NCBI RefSeq assembly: GCF_014224355.1
Contig: NZ_VNWP01000011.1
Location: forward strand, 1 to 64,000
Reading direction: 5' to 3'
DNA from: Synechococcus sp. BSA11S
GTDB taxonomy: Bacteria > Cyanobacteriota > Cyanobacteriia > PCC-6307 > Cyanobiaceae
Length of the DNA stretch: 64,000 bases
Within the stretch, counting starts at the first letter, position 1; the number at the start of each line of letters is the position of its first letter. Shown here in pieces: positions 1-11,441 of the stretch. The notes beneath the pieces were generated by a model. It saw only the letters and a program-made list of their open reading frames with translations, was not told the origin of the DNA and searched no databases. A program made the translations under genes and the position numbers.

Positions 1-2
1 CC

Positions 3-218
3 GAGCCCCAGCTCAGGGCCAAGACGCTGCTGGAGCGGCTGATCGATCACAACCCGGAGCGCTACAGCCCACGCCACCTGCGCACCCTGCAGCGGCGCCT
101 GCGCGGTTACCGGCTGCAATGGATCGAGAACGAGATGGCCGCTCTGGCGGTGGCCGGGCCTCCAAGCCTGCAGGAAGGTGAAAGCGTGCAGAAGCCAGTG
201 TTACCAGGCGTCAATTGA
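3..218 (+). pseudogene. IS21-like transposase fragment, cut by the window edge
   Basis: An open frame enters from the left window edge and stops at 216-218. Its translation contains KTLLERLIDHNPERY and then LRTLQRRLRGYR, a pattern I associate with the region upstream of the DDE catalytic core of IS21-type (IstA) transposases. The catalytic core that should follow is absent: the frame ends about 25 residues later in unrelated sequence (SVQKPVLPGVN). It therefore looks like a remnant, although a short standalone transposase-like ORF cannot be excluded because the N-terminus is outside the window. It lies next to a second transposase remnant on the opposite strand. Confidence 0.4.
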
Positions 219-455
219 AATGGGTAACAAGTTGTTGATGCAAAGCGACCGGACAACTTCATTGTCGGCGAACAGTCGATCCGCCAGTGCCGCCAAACCG
301 CCTGAACGGAATCGTGCCAGCCACTTGCGGGCGGTGCGTTCACTGATGCCGTGATCCGCAGCCAGATGAACGTGGCTCCTGCCCTCATCGAGATGCTGCC
401 GGATCAGGCGTTCCTGACCAATCGGTGTCAGGCGGGCATTGGGGTGTGTATGCAT
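201..455 (-). pseudogene. IS481-type transposase N-terminal helix-turn-helix fragment
   Basis: From the ATG at 455 the protein starts MHTHPNARLTPIGQERLI and continues through a helix-turn-helix (ADHGISERTARKWLARF) to GGLAALADR. This is the usual N-terminal DNA-binding region of IS481-family transposases. Soon after LADR the similarity ends and about 20 unrelated residues lead to a stop at 201-203. The DDE catalytic domain, normally more than 200 further residues, is missing, so the element is dead. The open frame extends upstream to 542, but that stretch is probably the element's untranslated end. The fragment sits directly beside the truncated gtrA. Confidence 0.55.
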
Positions 456-534
456 GGTCTGAGGTCCAGGGCTGTTGGGTCGCACCACAACCCTGTCGGC
501 CTCACACCCTGTCAGCCGGAACAACCTGGTGGCA

Positions 535-732
535 CTACACACCTAGCCGGTCTTTGAATGACAGCGCCTGTTGACCGAAGAACGAACAGATAAATGCAAT
601 CAGGAAGCCAGAGAAATTGGCAACGCTGTCGCCTACATTAAGGCTGATGAGTGCTGCAAGAATAGTGGCATGGATCCCGGTAGCGAACAGGCCTACCGCG
701 CTGAATCTGCCCAGCCGTGAAAAGGTATTCAA
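535..732 (-). pseudogene. GtrA-family membrane flippase, truncated after about 60 residues
   Basis: The frame starts at a TTG (732) that overlaps the TGA stop of the upstream glycosyltransferase by 4 bases, so the two were translationally coupled. The protein begins MNTFSRLGRFSAVGLFATGI, with two hydrophobic segments and the GtrA-typical NFSGFLIAF and ALSFKDR. GtrA proteins are usually about 120-140 residues with four membrane helices and are thought to translocate polyprenyl-linked sugars. Here only the first half remains before a stop (LGV then TAG) at the boundary with the IS481 remnant. Base composition is low-GC like the neighbouring glycosyltransferase, unlike the rest of the window. 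Confidence 0.7.
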
Positions 733-1787
733 GTCTCAAAAATATCGCTCACGATGAACCATGGTCGCCGTTTTGACTCCATGTAGGTGCGTCCAAGATA
801 CTCTCCAATGATCCCGATTCCGATCAACTGGAGCCCGCCAAGAAGGGTGACAGCTGCGAACAGGGAAGTGTAGCCAGGCGTTTCAATTCCAAAGAGAAGC
901 GCCCTCACGACCGAAGTCATTCCAACGAAAAAGGCTGCAATGGTTACGATAAGGCCGACATAGCTCCAGATTCTCAATGGTGCTGTTGAGAAGCTGAAGA
1001 TTCCGTCCAAGGCGTAGTTCCAGAGTTTCCATTGGTTCCATTTCCCTTTGCCGGCAGAGCGTTCCTGTCTTTTGTAATAAATCTCTTTTCTCCGAAAGCC
1101 TGCCCAGGCAAAGAAGCCTTTTGAGAACCTCACCCGTTCTTCGCAAGCCAGGATCGCAGTGACCACCTTTCGATCCAGAAGCCTAAAATCACTGGCGTTC
1201 AGTTGAATGTCAAGCTTGGAGAGTGAGAGAAATATCCGATAGAAGGATTTAGCGGTGAATCGTTTGATCCAGTTATCGTTGGAGCGATCACTTCTGACCG
1301 CGCTGACGATCTCATAGCCATCGAGCCACGAGGCAATCATGTCTGGAAACACCTCAGGTGGATCTTGTAAGTCAGCATCAATGGTGATGCATGCATCACC
1401 TGAACAATAGTGCAGTCCTGCCAGCAGTGCCGACTCTTTGCCGAAGTTTCGAGAGAAGCAGATGATCTTCCCGGAGGCCCAGTCTTGGCTTTGAATCAGG
1501 ATCCTTTTTGCGCTTTCGACAGTCTGATCCTTGCTGCCATCATCAATGATGATAATTTCGAATTTCAGATTCGGTCTTGACTCGAGAGTGTATCTGGCCT
1601 GCTTGCGGATCTCTTTGAACAGAGTCTCTAGGCAATCTTCCTCGTTGAAGCATGGAATCACCAGGGAAATCGATGGGTTTTGCTGACTGCTTTGGGGCAT
1701 GGAGTGCTCAATCCCAGCCTGACTTGTTCTGTCGGCAAAAGTGCTCATGATCTCCAGAAGGGCGTTCATGCCTCTTGCAATTTTCAT
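729..1787 (-). CDS. Family 2 glycosyltransferase, polyprenyl-phosphate type (GtrB-like)
   Basis: This 352-residue protein has the GT2 fold signature ISLVIPCFNEEDCLETLF at about residue 39 and the nucleotide-sugar motifs IIIDDGSKD and DADLQDPPE. Two C-terminal membrane segments (IWSYVGLIVTIAAFF and a glycine-rich one ending GIIGEYLGRTYME) are typical of GtrB/DPM-type enzymes that load a sugar onto undecaprenyl phosphate. Several in-frame ATGs near the start (for example MSTFADRTSQ) leave the exact N-terminus uncertain. It overlaps the truncated gtrA by 4 bases. Its base composition is visibly lower in GC than the genes on either side, which suggests horizontal acquisition. The substrate sugar cannot be read from sequence. 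Confidence 0.85.
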   Translation of the reverse strand: MKIARGMNALLEIMSTFADRTSQAGIEHSMPQSSQQNPSISLVIPCFNEEDCLETLFKEIRKQARYTLESRPNLKFEIIIIDDGSKDQTVESAKRILIQSQDWASGKIICFSRNFGKESALLAGLHYCSGDACITIDADLQDPPEVFPDMIASWLDGYEIVSAVRSDRSNDNWIKRFTAKSFYRIFLSLSKLDIQLNASDFRLLDRKVVTAILACEERVRFSKGFFAWAGFRRKEIYYKRQERSAGKGKWNQWKLWNYALDGIFSFSTAPLRIWSYVGLIVTIAAFFVGMTSVVRALLFGIETPGYTSLFAAVTLLGGLQLIGIGIIGEYLGRTYMESKRRPWFIVSDIFET

Positions 1788-1857
1788 GTTAACGCATCAG
1801 TGTGGCCCTGTCTGATGCCTTCATGGTGTGGAGCCTGATCACGTTGGGGTGATCCCT

Positions 1858-2958
1858 CTAAGGCGTGTTCCACACGAATCGCGAAGACGCCGCGTAATTC
1901 CAGACAAACACCACGAGGATGCCGGCCAGTTGGGCCAGGAAAGTGTTGCGGGAGACCAGGTTGTAGAAGCTGGAGGCCACACCCACGTTGGCCAGGACCG
2001 GCAGGGAGGCCACCAGCAGGAACTTGAGCAGGCCCTTCAGCAGCGCCGTTCCCTGCTGCCGCTGGAAGCGGAATGTGAGGGCATTGTTGATCAGATAGTT
2101 GGAGCTCGCGGCCACCACCACCGCGATCGGCAGGGCCTGTTTGAAGGCCAGCCCCGTTCCGCCCATCAATGCCTGTCCCGCCAGCATCTGAACCGCCACA
2201 CCGCTGAGCCCCACAAGGGCGAAGCTGATGGCGCGCCGGGGAATCGAGCGCAGCAGAAGGGTGTGCAGGATCGAGACCCCCAGATCCCAGACGATCGCCA
2301 GATCCAGCTTGGAATCCCCAGCCACCCGGGCCTGGAAGCGCAGGGGAATTTCACTCACCCGCAGGGACCCGCGGCAGATCGAGAGCAGCTCGTAGAGAAA
2401 CTTGAATCCATTCACATCCACCCGTCGCACATAGGGCAACGCGGCATCGGGCCGGAGGGCAAAGAAGCCGCTCATGTAGTCGGTCAGCCTGCGGTAGCTG
2501 GGCAGGCTGAAGCGGGCGATCGTGTTCGCCCAGGTGGAGTTGCGGGTGCGTTTCACACTCAGGCCATGAATGGCGGCGTCGGGGTGGAAGCGGCTGCCCA
2601 CCACAAGATCGCTTCCCGTGCTCAGCAGGGCCTCCACCGCTGCCTCCACGGCGGCCGGCTCGTGCTGGCCATCGCAGTCCATCACCACGATCAGATCGCC
2701 TGTGGCATCGAGAATGCCTTCCTTGATGGCACTGGCGAGGCCAGCGCGCCCCACCCGGCGGATCAGGCGCACTCCTGATTGGCCATGGGCCAGCCGCTTG
2801 ATCAGATTGGCTGTGCCATCCGCCGAGTCATCGTCGACAAAGAGGACTTCGAGATCGAAGCGCTGCTGCAGCGGCAGCAGTTCCTCCAGGATCCTGCCGA
2901 CGTTCTGCCGTTCGTTGTAGGTCGGCAGAACGATCGACAGGCGTTCCGGTGCGCTCAT
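1858..2958 (-). CDS. Glycosyltransferase family 2 fused to a C-terminal GtrA domain
   Basis: This 366-residue protein has two parts. Residues 1-230 are a dolichol-phosphate-mannose-synthase-like GT2 domain (RLSIVLPTYNERQNVGRILE, LFVDDDSADGT, VVMDCDGQHEP). Residues about 240-362 are a four-helix GtrA domain (SFALVGLSGVAVQMLAGQAL, SNYLINNALTFRF, VVFVWNYAASSRFVW). One chain therefore combines synthesis of a polyprenyl-phosphate sugar with its likely flipping across the membrane. It has normal high GC, unlike the separate GT2/gtrA pair just downstream. It follows the transketolase gene by 35 bases on the same strand. Confidence 0.88.
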   Translation of the reverse strand: MSAPERLSIVLPTYNERQNVGRILEELLPLQQRFDLEVLFVDDDSADGTANLIKRLAHGQSGVRLIRRVGRAGLASAIKEGILDATGDLIVVMDCDGQHEPAAVEAAVEALLSTGSDLVVGSRFHPDAAIHGLSVKRTRNSTWANTIARFSLPSYRRLTDYMSGFFALRPDAALPYVRRVDVNGFKFLYELLSICRGSLRVSEIPLRFQARVAGDSKLDLAIVWDLGVSILHTLLLRSIPRRAISFALVGLSGVAVQMLAGQALMGGTGLAFKQALPIAVVVAASSNYLINNALTFRFQRQQGTALLKGLLKFLLVASLPVLANVGVASSFYNLVSRNTFLAQLAGILVVFVWNYAASSRFVWNTP

Positions 2959-2993
2959 CGCCCCTGGGGCCAGGGTGGCTGAAGGGGTGCGGC

Positions 2994-5006
2994 TCAGAGC
3001 GCCTTGGCCTTGGCGACCACGTTCTCCACGGTGAAACCGAACTTCTCCAGGCAGAGAGCGCCAGGAGCCGAGGCGCCGAAGCGGTCGACGGAAACTGTGT
3101 CACCGTCGAGGCCGACGTACTTGTGCCAGCCGAAGGACCCGGAGGCCTCCACCACCAGACGCTTGCGCACCGCGGCCGGCAGCACCGACTCGCGGTAGGC
3201 GGGGGCCTGCTCTTCGAACAGCTCCACGCAGGGCATCGAGACCACACGCACGTTGTGGCCTTCGCTGCTCAACACCTTCGCAGCTTTGACGCAGAGATCC
3301 AGTTCGGTGCCGGAGCCGATCAGGATCAGGTCGGGGCTGCCGTTGCTGTCTTCGAGGATGTAACCACCCTTGGCCACATGCTCGGGAGTGGAGCTGGGCT
3401 GGTTGACCATCGCCTGGCGGCTGAGGGCCAGCACCGTGGGTCGTTTGCGGTTGGTCACGGCCACCTGGTAGGCGCCACTGGTTTCGTTGCCATCGCCAGG
3501 GCGGATCACCAGCAGGTTGGGGATCGAGCGCAGCGAAGCCAGAGTTTCCACAGGCTGGTGGGTGGGTCCGTCTTCACCGAGGCCGATCGAGTCGTGGGTG
3601 AGCACGTAGATCACACCCAGCTCGGAGAGGGCCGAGAGGCGCATGGCGCCCACCATGTAGCCGGCGAACACCAGGAAGGTGCCGCCGTAGGGGATCAGGC
3701 CGCTGTCGTGATAGGCGATGCCATTGAGAACCGCCGCCATGGCGTGCTCGCGCACCCCGAAGTGCAGGTAGCGGTTGGCTTCGCTGCCCTTCTGAAAACT
3801 CTTCTCGCCCTTGATGTCGGTGAGGTTGGAGTGGGTGAGGTCGGCGGAGCCGCCGATCAGCTCTGGCAGGTCGGGGCCGATCGCATTGAGCACGTTGTAG
3901 GAGTACTGGCGGGTGGCCAGGCCCTTGTCCTCGGAGGTGAAACGGGGCAGATTCCGGTCCCAGCCCTGCGGCAGCTCACCGCGCAGCATCCGCTCGAATT
4001 CAGCCGCTTCCGCGGGGTGCTGGCTTCGGTAGGCGGCCAGGCTGTTGTTCCACTCGGCTTCCAGTGCCGCCCCGCGCTCGCGCGCCTTGCGCCAATGCTC
4101 ATAGGCCTCCTCGGGCACCTCGAACGGTCCGTAGCTCCAACCCAGCGACTTGCGGGTGAGATCGGCTTCCTCGGCGCCCAGGGCCGCGCCGTGCACACCG
4201 GCGGTGTCGGCTTTGTTGGGGGAGCCGTAGCCGATGGTGGTGGTGACCTTGATCAGGCTGGGCCTGTCGGTGACGGCCTTCGCCGCTTCGATCGCCCTCC
4301 CGATCGCCTCGATGTCGGTGTTGCCATCGGCCACGTGCTGCACGTGCCAGCCGTAGGCCTCATAGCGCTTGAGCACATCCTCGGTGAACGACACCTTGGT
4401 GTTGCCGTCGATCGTGATGTGGTTGTCGTCGTAGAGGGCGATCAGCTTGCCCAGACCCAGGTGACCGGCCAGGGAGGCGGCTTCCCCGGAGATGCCCTCC
4501 TGGTGGCAGCCGTCGCCCATGATCACGTAGGTGTGGTGATCGACCAGGGAGACGTCGGGGCGGTTGAATTTCGCGGCCAGATGGGCCTCGGCGATCGCCA
4601 GACCAACGGCGTTGGAGATTCCCTGACCAAGGGGCCCGGTGGTGACTTCAACCCCGGGGGTTTCGAAGGTTTCGGGGTGGCCGGGAGTCTTGGAGCCCCA
4701 CTGGCGGAACTGCTGGATGTCCTCGATCGAGACGCTGTCGTACCCGCTCAGGTGAAGCAGCGCATAGAGCAGCATGCAGCCGTGGCCGGCGGACAGCACG
4801 AAGCGGTCGCGGTTGAACCACTTGGGGTTGGCCGGGTTGTGGCGCAGGTGCTTGTCCCACAGGGCATAGGCCATCGGTGCCGCGCCCATCGGCAGGCCGG
4901 GGTGCCCCGAGTTGGACTTGTTGATCGCGTCGATCGCCAGGAAGCGAATGCTGTTGACGCAGAGGTTGTCGACGGACAGGGTGTCCACTGTGGGGGCGGC
5001 GACCAT
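2994..5006 (-). CDS. tkt: Transketolase (EC 2.2.1.1)
   Basis: This 670-residue enzyme transfers two-carbon units in the Calvin cycle and the pentose phosphate pathway. The thiamine-diphosphate motif starts with GDG at residues 164-166 and ends at N195 ([10 protein letters not shown]). The pyrimidine domain carries [15 protein letters not shown] with the catalytic Glu, and [13 protein letters not shown]. The length matches the bacterial and plastid family. The ATG at 5006 gives [20 protein letters not shown], the usual cyanobacterial N-terminus. It lies 65 bases downstream of fabF on the same strand, in the acpP-fabF-tkt order common in cyanobacteria. Confidence 0.97.
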   Translation of the reverse strand: MVAAPTVDTLSVDNLCVNSIRFLAIDAINKSNSGHPGLPMGAAPMAYALWDKHLRHNPANPKWFNRDRFVLSAGHGCMLLYALLHLSGYDSVSIEDIQQFRQWGSKTPGHPETFETPGVEVTTGPLGQGISNAVGLAIAEAHLAAKFNRPDVSLVDHHTYVIMGDGCHQEGISGEAASLAGHLGLGKLIALYDDNHITIDGNTKVSFTEDVLKRYEAYGWHVQHVADGNTDIEAIGRAIEAAKAVTDRPSLIKVTTTIGYGSPNKADTAGVHGAALGAEEADLTRKSLGWSYGPFEVPEEAYEHWRKARERGAALEAEWNNSLAAYRSQHPAEAAEFERMLRGELPQGWDRNLPRFTSEDKGLATRQYSYNVLNAIGPDLPELIGGSADLTHSNLTDIKGEKSFQKGSEANRYLHFGVREHAMAAVLNGIAYHDSGLIPYGGTFLVFAGYMVGAMRLSALSELGVIYVLTHDSIGLGEDGPTHQPVETLASLRSIPNLLVIRPGDGNETSGAYQVAVTNRKRPTVLALSRQAMVNQPSSTPEHVAKGGYILEDSNGSPDLILIGSGTELDLCVKAAKVLSSEGHNVRVVSMPCVELFEEQAPAYRESVLPAAVRKRLVVEASGSFGWHKYVGLDGDTVSVDRFGASAPGALCLEKFGFTVENVVAKAKAL

Positions 5007-5071
5007 GGTTGGGGATAGGGGTTGGGAGAGTGAGGCGTTCCGGGCGGCGGATGGCTGGTGGTACCAGGCCC

Positions 5072-6325
5072 TCAGCGCATCCGACGGAAAGCGAGGCAGA
5101 CGTTGTGACCGCCAAACCCGAACGAATTCGAGAGCACGACGTTCAGTTTCTGTTCCCGTGCCTGATTGGGCACGACATCCAGATCACAGGCCGGATCCGG
5201 ATTTTGGTAATTGATGGTAGGTGGTACGAGGTTGTGGCCTATCGCCAGGACGGCGGCCACCGCCTCGATTCCGCCGCTCCCTCCCAGCAGGTGACCGGTC
5301 ATCGACTTGGTGGAACTGACGGGGATGTGATGGGCGTGCTCGCCCAGGGCCGCCTTGATCGCCGCAGTTTCGTTGCTGTCGTTGGCCTGGGTGCTGGTGC
5401 CGTGGGCATTGACGTAGTCGACCTGCTCGGGTTCCAGTCCCGCATCGACCATCGCCAGCCGCATCGCTTCGGCGCCGCCGAGGCCCCCTGGGGTTGGTGA
5501 TGTGATGTGGTGGGCGTCGCAGGTCATGCCGTAGCCCACCACCTCGGCCAGGATCTCGACGCCGCGGGCGCTGGCGTTCTCCAGGCTTTCCAGCACAAGA
5601 ATCCCTGAGCCCTCGCCGATCACGAAGCCATTGCGCTCCGCATCGAAGGGGCGGCTGGCGGTGGCGGGGTCGTCGTTGCGAAAGGACAGAGCCTTGGCAC
5701 TGGCGAAGCCCGCGACCCCAAGGGGTGTGATCGCCGATTCAGCTCCACCGCAGACCATGGCGTCGGCCAGGCCGAGCTGAATCAGGCGGAAGGCATCGCC
5801 GATGGCGTTGGATCCCGCTGCACAGGCCGTGGCCACCGCGCTGCTGGGACCCTTGGCACCGAGGGCGATGGCGGTCAGCCCGGCCGCCATGTTCGGGATC
5901 ATCATCGGAACGCAGAACGGGCTGACCCGGTCAGGACCCCGTTCGGCGAGCACATGGGCCTGACTTTCCATCATCAGCAGACCGCCCACGCCGGAGCCGA
6001 TGGCCACACCGATGCGGTGCTGGGTGCTCTCGTCGAAGACAAGCCGCGCCTGATTCACCGCCTGCTTGGAGGCCACCACACCGAATTGGCAGAAACGGTC
6101 CCAGCGCTTGGTCTCCTTGCGATCCAGCATTCCGCTCGGATCGAAATCCTTCACTTCGGCCGCGAACCTGCAGGCATGCCGTGAGGCATCGAAGAGGGTG
6201 ATCGGTGCCACCCCGTTTCTGCCGAGCCGCAACCCCTCCCAGTACTGGGAGACGTCGTTGCCGATCGGTGTGACCGCGCCGAGGCCCGTGACCACGACAC
6301 GGCGGAGACCCTCCACCATCGACAC
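5072..6325 (-). CDS. fabF: 3-oxoacyl-[acyl-carrier-protein] synthase II
   Basis: This 417-residue condensing enzyme elongates fatty acyl-ACP with malonyl-ACP. The Cys-His-His active site is visible: C168 in [12 protein letters not shown]308 in [14 protein letters not shown] and H345 in [12 protein letters not shown], with K340 in the last motif. The N-terminal [18 protein letters not shown] is typical. An ATG two codons later is an alternative start. The gene begins only 2 bases after the acpP stop, so the carrier protein and its condensing enzyme are very probably co-transcribed and translationally coupled. Confidence 0.97.
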   Translation of the reverse strand: MSMVEGLRRVVVTGLGAVTPIGNDVSQYWEGLRLGRNGVAPITLFDASRHACRFAAEVKDFDPSGMLDRKETKRWDRFCQFGVVASKQAVNQARLVFDESTQHRIGVAIGSGVGGLLMMESQAHVLAERGPDRVSPFCVPMMIPNMAAGLTAIALGAKGPSSAVATACAAGSNAIGDAFRLIQLGLADAMVCGGAESAITPLGVAGFASAKALSFRNDDPATASRPFDAERNGFVIGEGSGILVLESLENASARGVEILAEVVGYGMTCDAHHITSPTPGGLGGAEAMRLAMVDAGLEPEQVDYVNAHGTSTQANDSNETAAIKAALGEHAHHIPVSSTKSMTGHLLGGSGGIEAVAAVLAIGHNLVPPTINYQNPDPACDLDVVPNQAREQKLNVVLSNSFGFGGHNVCLAFRRMR

Positions 6326-6327
6326 CC

Positions 6328-6570
6328 TCAGGCCTGCTTGTCCAGGATGTACTTCACGGCGTCACCCACGGTGGTGATTCCTTCGGCCGACTCGTCGGGA
6401 ATCTCGATGTCGAAGGCCTCTTCCAGGGCCATGACCAGTTCCACCGTGTCGAGCGAGTCGGCACCCAGATCATTCTGGAAGTTCGACTCGGGCTTCACTT
6501 CAGCGGCATCGACGCTGAGCTGCTCGGCAACGATCGAACGGACTTTCTCGAAGATCGCTTCCTGTGACAT
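6328..6570 (-). CDS. acpP: Acyl carrier protein
   Basis: This 80-residue acidic protein has the phosphopantetheine attachment site at S39 inside [17 protein letters not shown]. It carries growing acyl chains for type II fatty-acid synthesis. Length and sequence match cyanobacterial AcpP closely ([15 protein letters not shown] at the N-terminus). It is the first gene of the minus-strand acpP-fabF-tkt run and is divergent from psaC across 149 bases that must hold both promoters. Confidence 0.97.
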   Translation of the reverse strand: MSQEAIFEKVRSIVAEQLSVDAAEVKPESNFQNDLGADSLDTVELVMALEEAFDIEIPDESAEGITTVGDAVKYILDKQA

Positions 6571-6632
6571 GGCCGGTGTGTGGGAGGCCGCATCCTACGG
6601 GTCCGCCCTGAGCCGACCCCCGGCCCGTATGA

Positions 6633-6965
<333 letters not shown>

Positions 6966-6990
6966 GGCCATCCCCCTGTTTCTCACCCTG

Positions 6991-7013
6991 AGCCCGGCCC
7001 TGCCGGGCTTTTT
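6991..7013 (+). terminator. Rho-independent terminator of psaC
   Basis: AGCCCGGC and GCCGGGCT form an 8-bp perfect stem around a CCT loop, followed by a run of T. It starts 25 bases after the psaC stop codon. Confidence 0.85.
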
Positions 7014-7113
7014 CATGGCCCGACCTCTGGCTCAGGCCTTCCGCTGCAGTGCCAGCAGGGTTTGCGGGCGGGCGGTGATCCTTTAGAAACAGCCGAAGTC
7101 CGGCCCCTCAGCC

Positions 7114-9035
<1,922 letters not shown>

Positions 9036-9039
<4 letters not shown>

Positions 9040-10331
9040 ACCTCAACCCGCTCGCTGTTCTTCTTCCGATGCGCCTGCTCGTTCTGCTGGTGGCCCTGCT
9101 GGCGTTGCTGGCCTTTTTTGCGGCCAGCGAGTTCGCCCTGATTCACCTGCGCCCCAGCCGGGTCAAGGTGCTCGCGGCCGATGGCCACCCCGGTGCACTT
9201 TCGGTGGAGCGACTGCAGCAGCGCCTGCGGCGGGTGCTGGTCGCCACCCAGCTGGGGGCGGCCCTGGCCCTGGTGGCCCTCGGCTGGGCCGGTCGCGGCC
9301 TGGCGGTGCGGTTCGATCCGATGGCGGAGCGCCTCTGGGTCGATGTGCTGGTGTTCCTGGCTCTGGTGGCCCTGGCCACGGTGCTGGGCGGTGTGGCCCC
9401 CAAGGCCTGGGTGCTCCACCGACCGGAGCGATCAGCCCTGCAGCTGGCGCCGCTGCTGGAGTGGGTGATCCGCACCCTCTTTCCCCTGCTGGTTCTGGTT
9501 GAGCGCTGTGCCAATGGCCTGTTGCGTCTCCTGGGCCTGCCCCGCAACTGGGACGAGCTGGTGCCTGCCCTCTCCGCCGGCGAGCTGGAAACACTGATCG
9601 AATCGAACAGCGTCACCGGTCTGCTGCCGGATGAACGCAGCATCCTCGAAGGGGTCTTTTCCCTGCGGGACACCCAGGTGCGTGAGGTGATGGTGCCCCG
9701 CTCCGGCATGGTCACCCTTCCCCTGGAGGTGACCTTCGCCGAGATGATGGAAGCCGTGCACGCCACTGCCCACGCCCGCTTCCCCGTCATCGGCCAGTCG
9801 CTCGATGATGTCCGGGGCGTGCTCGACCTGCGCCGCCTGGCCGAGCCGATCGCCCATGGGCTGCTGCAGGGCGACACGCCCCTGGCCCCCTACATCACAC
9901 CGGTGGCACGGGTGCAGGAAACCGTGTCCCTGGCGGTGCTGCTGCCGTTGATCCGCAGTGGTCAGCCCCTGCTGGTGGTGGTGGATGAACACGGCGGCAC
10001 CGAAGGTCTGGTCACTGTGGCCGATCTCACCAGCGAGATCGTCGGCGATGAGGACGATCTGGTCACGACCCGCCAGAACCTGCAGCGGCTTCAGGACGAC
10101 ACCTGGCTGGTGGCAGGGGATCTGGAAATTTTCGAGCTCAACCGCCAGCTGGACCTCTCCCTGCCGGAGGCCGACGGCCACCACACCCTGGCCGGCTTCA
10201 TGCTCGAGCGGTTGCAGCACATTCCCGCACCCGGCGAGAGCCTGCGCTGGAAAGGGCATCAGTTCGAGATCAGCGCCATGGACGGCCCCCGCATCGAGCG
10301 GGTTCAGATCACCCGACGCGGCTCCGACTAG
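9036..10331 (+). CDS. CNNM/CorC-type membrane protein with CBS domain pair (hemolysin-like)
   Basis: This 431-residue protein starts with a DUF21/CNNM transmembrane domain (LLVALLALLAFFAASEFALI and further hydrophobic helices to about residue 160). It is followed by a CBS pair (VREVMVPRSGMVTLPLE; LVVVDEHGGTEGLVTVADL, EIVGDEDD) and a C-terminal CorC/HlyC domain (WLVAGDLEIFELNRQL). Related proteins are implicated in magnesium or cobalt efflux; the cargo here is unknown. The start is a GTG whose GTGA overlaps the glmS stop by 4 bases, suggesting translational coupling. Confidence 0.85.
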
Positions 10332-10433
10332 GACGGCTCAGCCTCCGGGCTGGAGCCGCCGGAGCGGGTGATCATTGATAATGCCTGCACTGGAGCGGCG
10401 GGAGTTCACGTTGGCGGGTGTGCTGGTGCGGCG

Positions 10434-11441
10434 ATGAGCAGCGATCCCATCACCCCGGTCAAGGTGGGGGTCATCGGCATCGGCAACATGGGCTGGCACC
10501 ACGCCAGGGTCCTGAGTCTGCTCAGGGATGCCGAGCTGGTGGGAGTGGCCGATCCAGATCAGCGCCGCGGCCAGCTGGCTGTTGAGCAGTTCGGTTGCCG
10601 CTGGTTTGAGAACTTCGACGACCTGCTCCCCGAGGTGGAGGCGGTCTGTATCGCCGTACCCACCCTGCTGCACCACCGGGTGGGCATGGCCTGCCTCCAG
10701 GCCGGGCTGCACGTGCTGATCGAGAAGCCGATCGCCGCCAGCCAGGAGGAGGCCAGCGAACTGATCCAGGCCGCCGAACAGGCCAGCCGGCAGCTCCAGG
10801 TGGGCCATATCGAGCGCTTCAACCCCGCCTTCCGCGAGCTGCTCAAGGTGGTGGCGAACGAGGAGGTGGTGGTGCTCGAAGCGCGCCGTCACAGCCCCCA
10901 TGCCGATCGCGCCAACGACGTGTCTGTGGTGCTTGACCTGATGATTCACGACATCGACCTGGTGCTCGAACTCGCCGGTGCTCCCGTGGTGCGGCTCGCG
11001 GCGGCGGGCGGCCGCAGCGCGGAAGGCCCGATTGATTACGTCAATGCCACCCTCGGCTTCAGCAATGGTGTGGTCGCCAGCCTCACGGCCAGCAAGATGG
11101 CCCACCGCAAGATCCGCAGCCTCAGCGCCCACTGTCGCGCCAGCCTGGTGGAAACCGACTTCCTCAACCGCCGGCTCCATGTCCATCGCCGCGCCCATGA
11201 GTGGGTGTCGGCCGACCACGGCGAGCTGCTCTACCGCAACGACGGTTTCATCGAAGAGGTGAGCACCACCTCGATCGAGCCGCTCTATGCCGAGCTGGAG
11301 CATTTTCTGCTCTGCCTGCGCGGCCGGGAAGTGCCCGCCGTCGACGGGCAGCAGGCCTCCAGAGCGCTGATGCTGGCCAACCTGATCGAACTGGCGGTGG
11401 ATCAGCCCTCGCTCTGCATGGCCCTCGAGGCACCGATCTGA
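10434..11441 (+). CDS. Gfo/Idh/MocA-family NAD(P)-dependent oxidoreductase
   Basis: The protein has a Rossmann nucleotide-binding motif (VGVIGIGNMGWHHARVLS), the family motif HVLIEKPIAAS and a C-terminal Gfo/Idh domain containing GHIERFNPAF. From the ATG at 10434 it is 335 residues, close to the family length; a GTG at 10368 would add 22 unlikely residues. Such enzymes oxidise or reduce sugar or inositol derivatives; this clade often acts on nucleotide sugars, but the substrate is not readable. The 3' end overlaps the convergent large gene by 40 bases. Confidence 0.85.
   Translation: MSSDPITPVKVGVIGIGNMGWHHARVLSLLRDAELVGVADPDQRRGQLAVEQFGCRWFENFDDLLPEVEAVCIAVPTLLHHRVGMACLQAGLHVLIEKPIAASQEEASELIQAAEQASRQLQVGHIERFNPAFRELLKVVANEEVVVLEARRHSPHADRANDVSVVLDLMIHDIDLVLELAGAPVVRLAAAGGRSAEGPIDYVNATLGFSNGVVASLTASKMAHRKIRSLSAHCRASLVETDFLNRRLHVHRRAHEWVSADHGELLYRNDGFIEEVSTTSIEPLYAELEHFLLCLRGREVPAVDGQQASRALMLANLIELAVDQPSLCMALEAPI

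Noticed and set aside
198-542. Terminal inverted repeats of the IS481 remnant
   Set aside because: Both apparent ends begin TGT and share ACCAGG, but the remaining bases do not match and no target duplication was found.
2949-5018. 689-residue open frame antisense to transketolase
   Set aside because: It is a shadow of the tkt codons in GC-rich DNA; no motif is recognisable, and transketolase on the other strand is certain.
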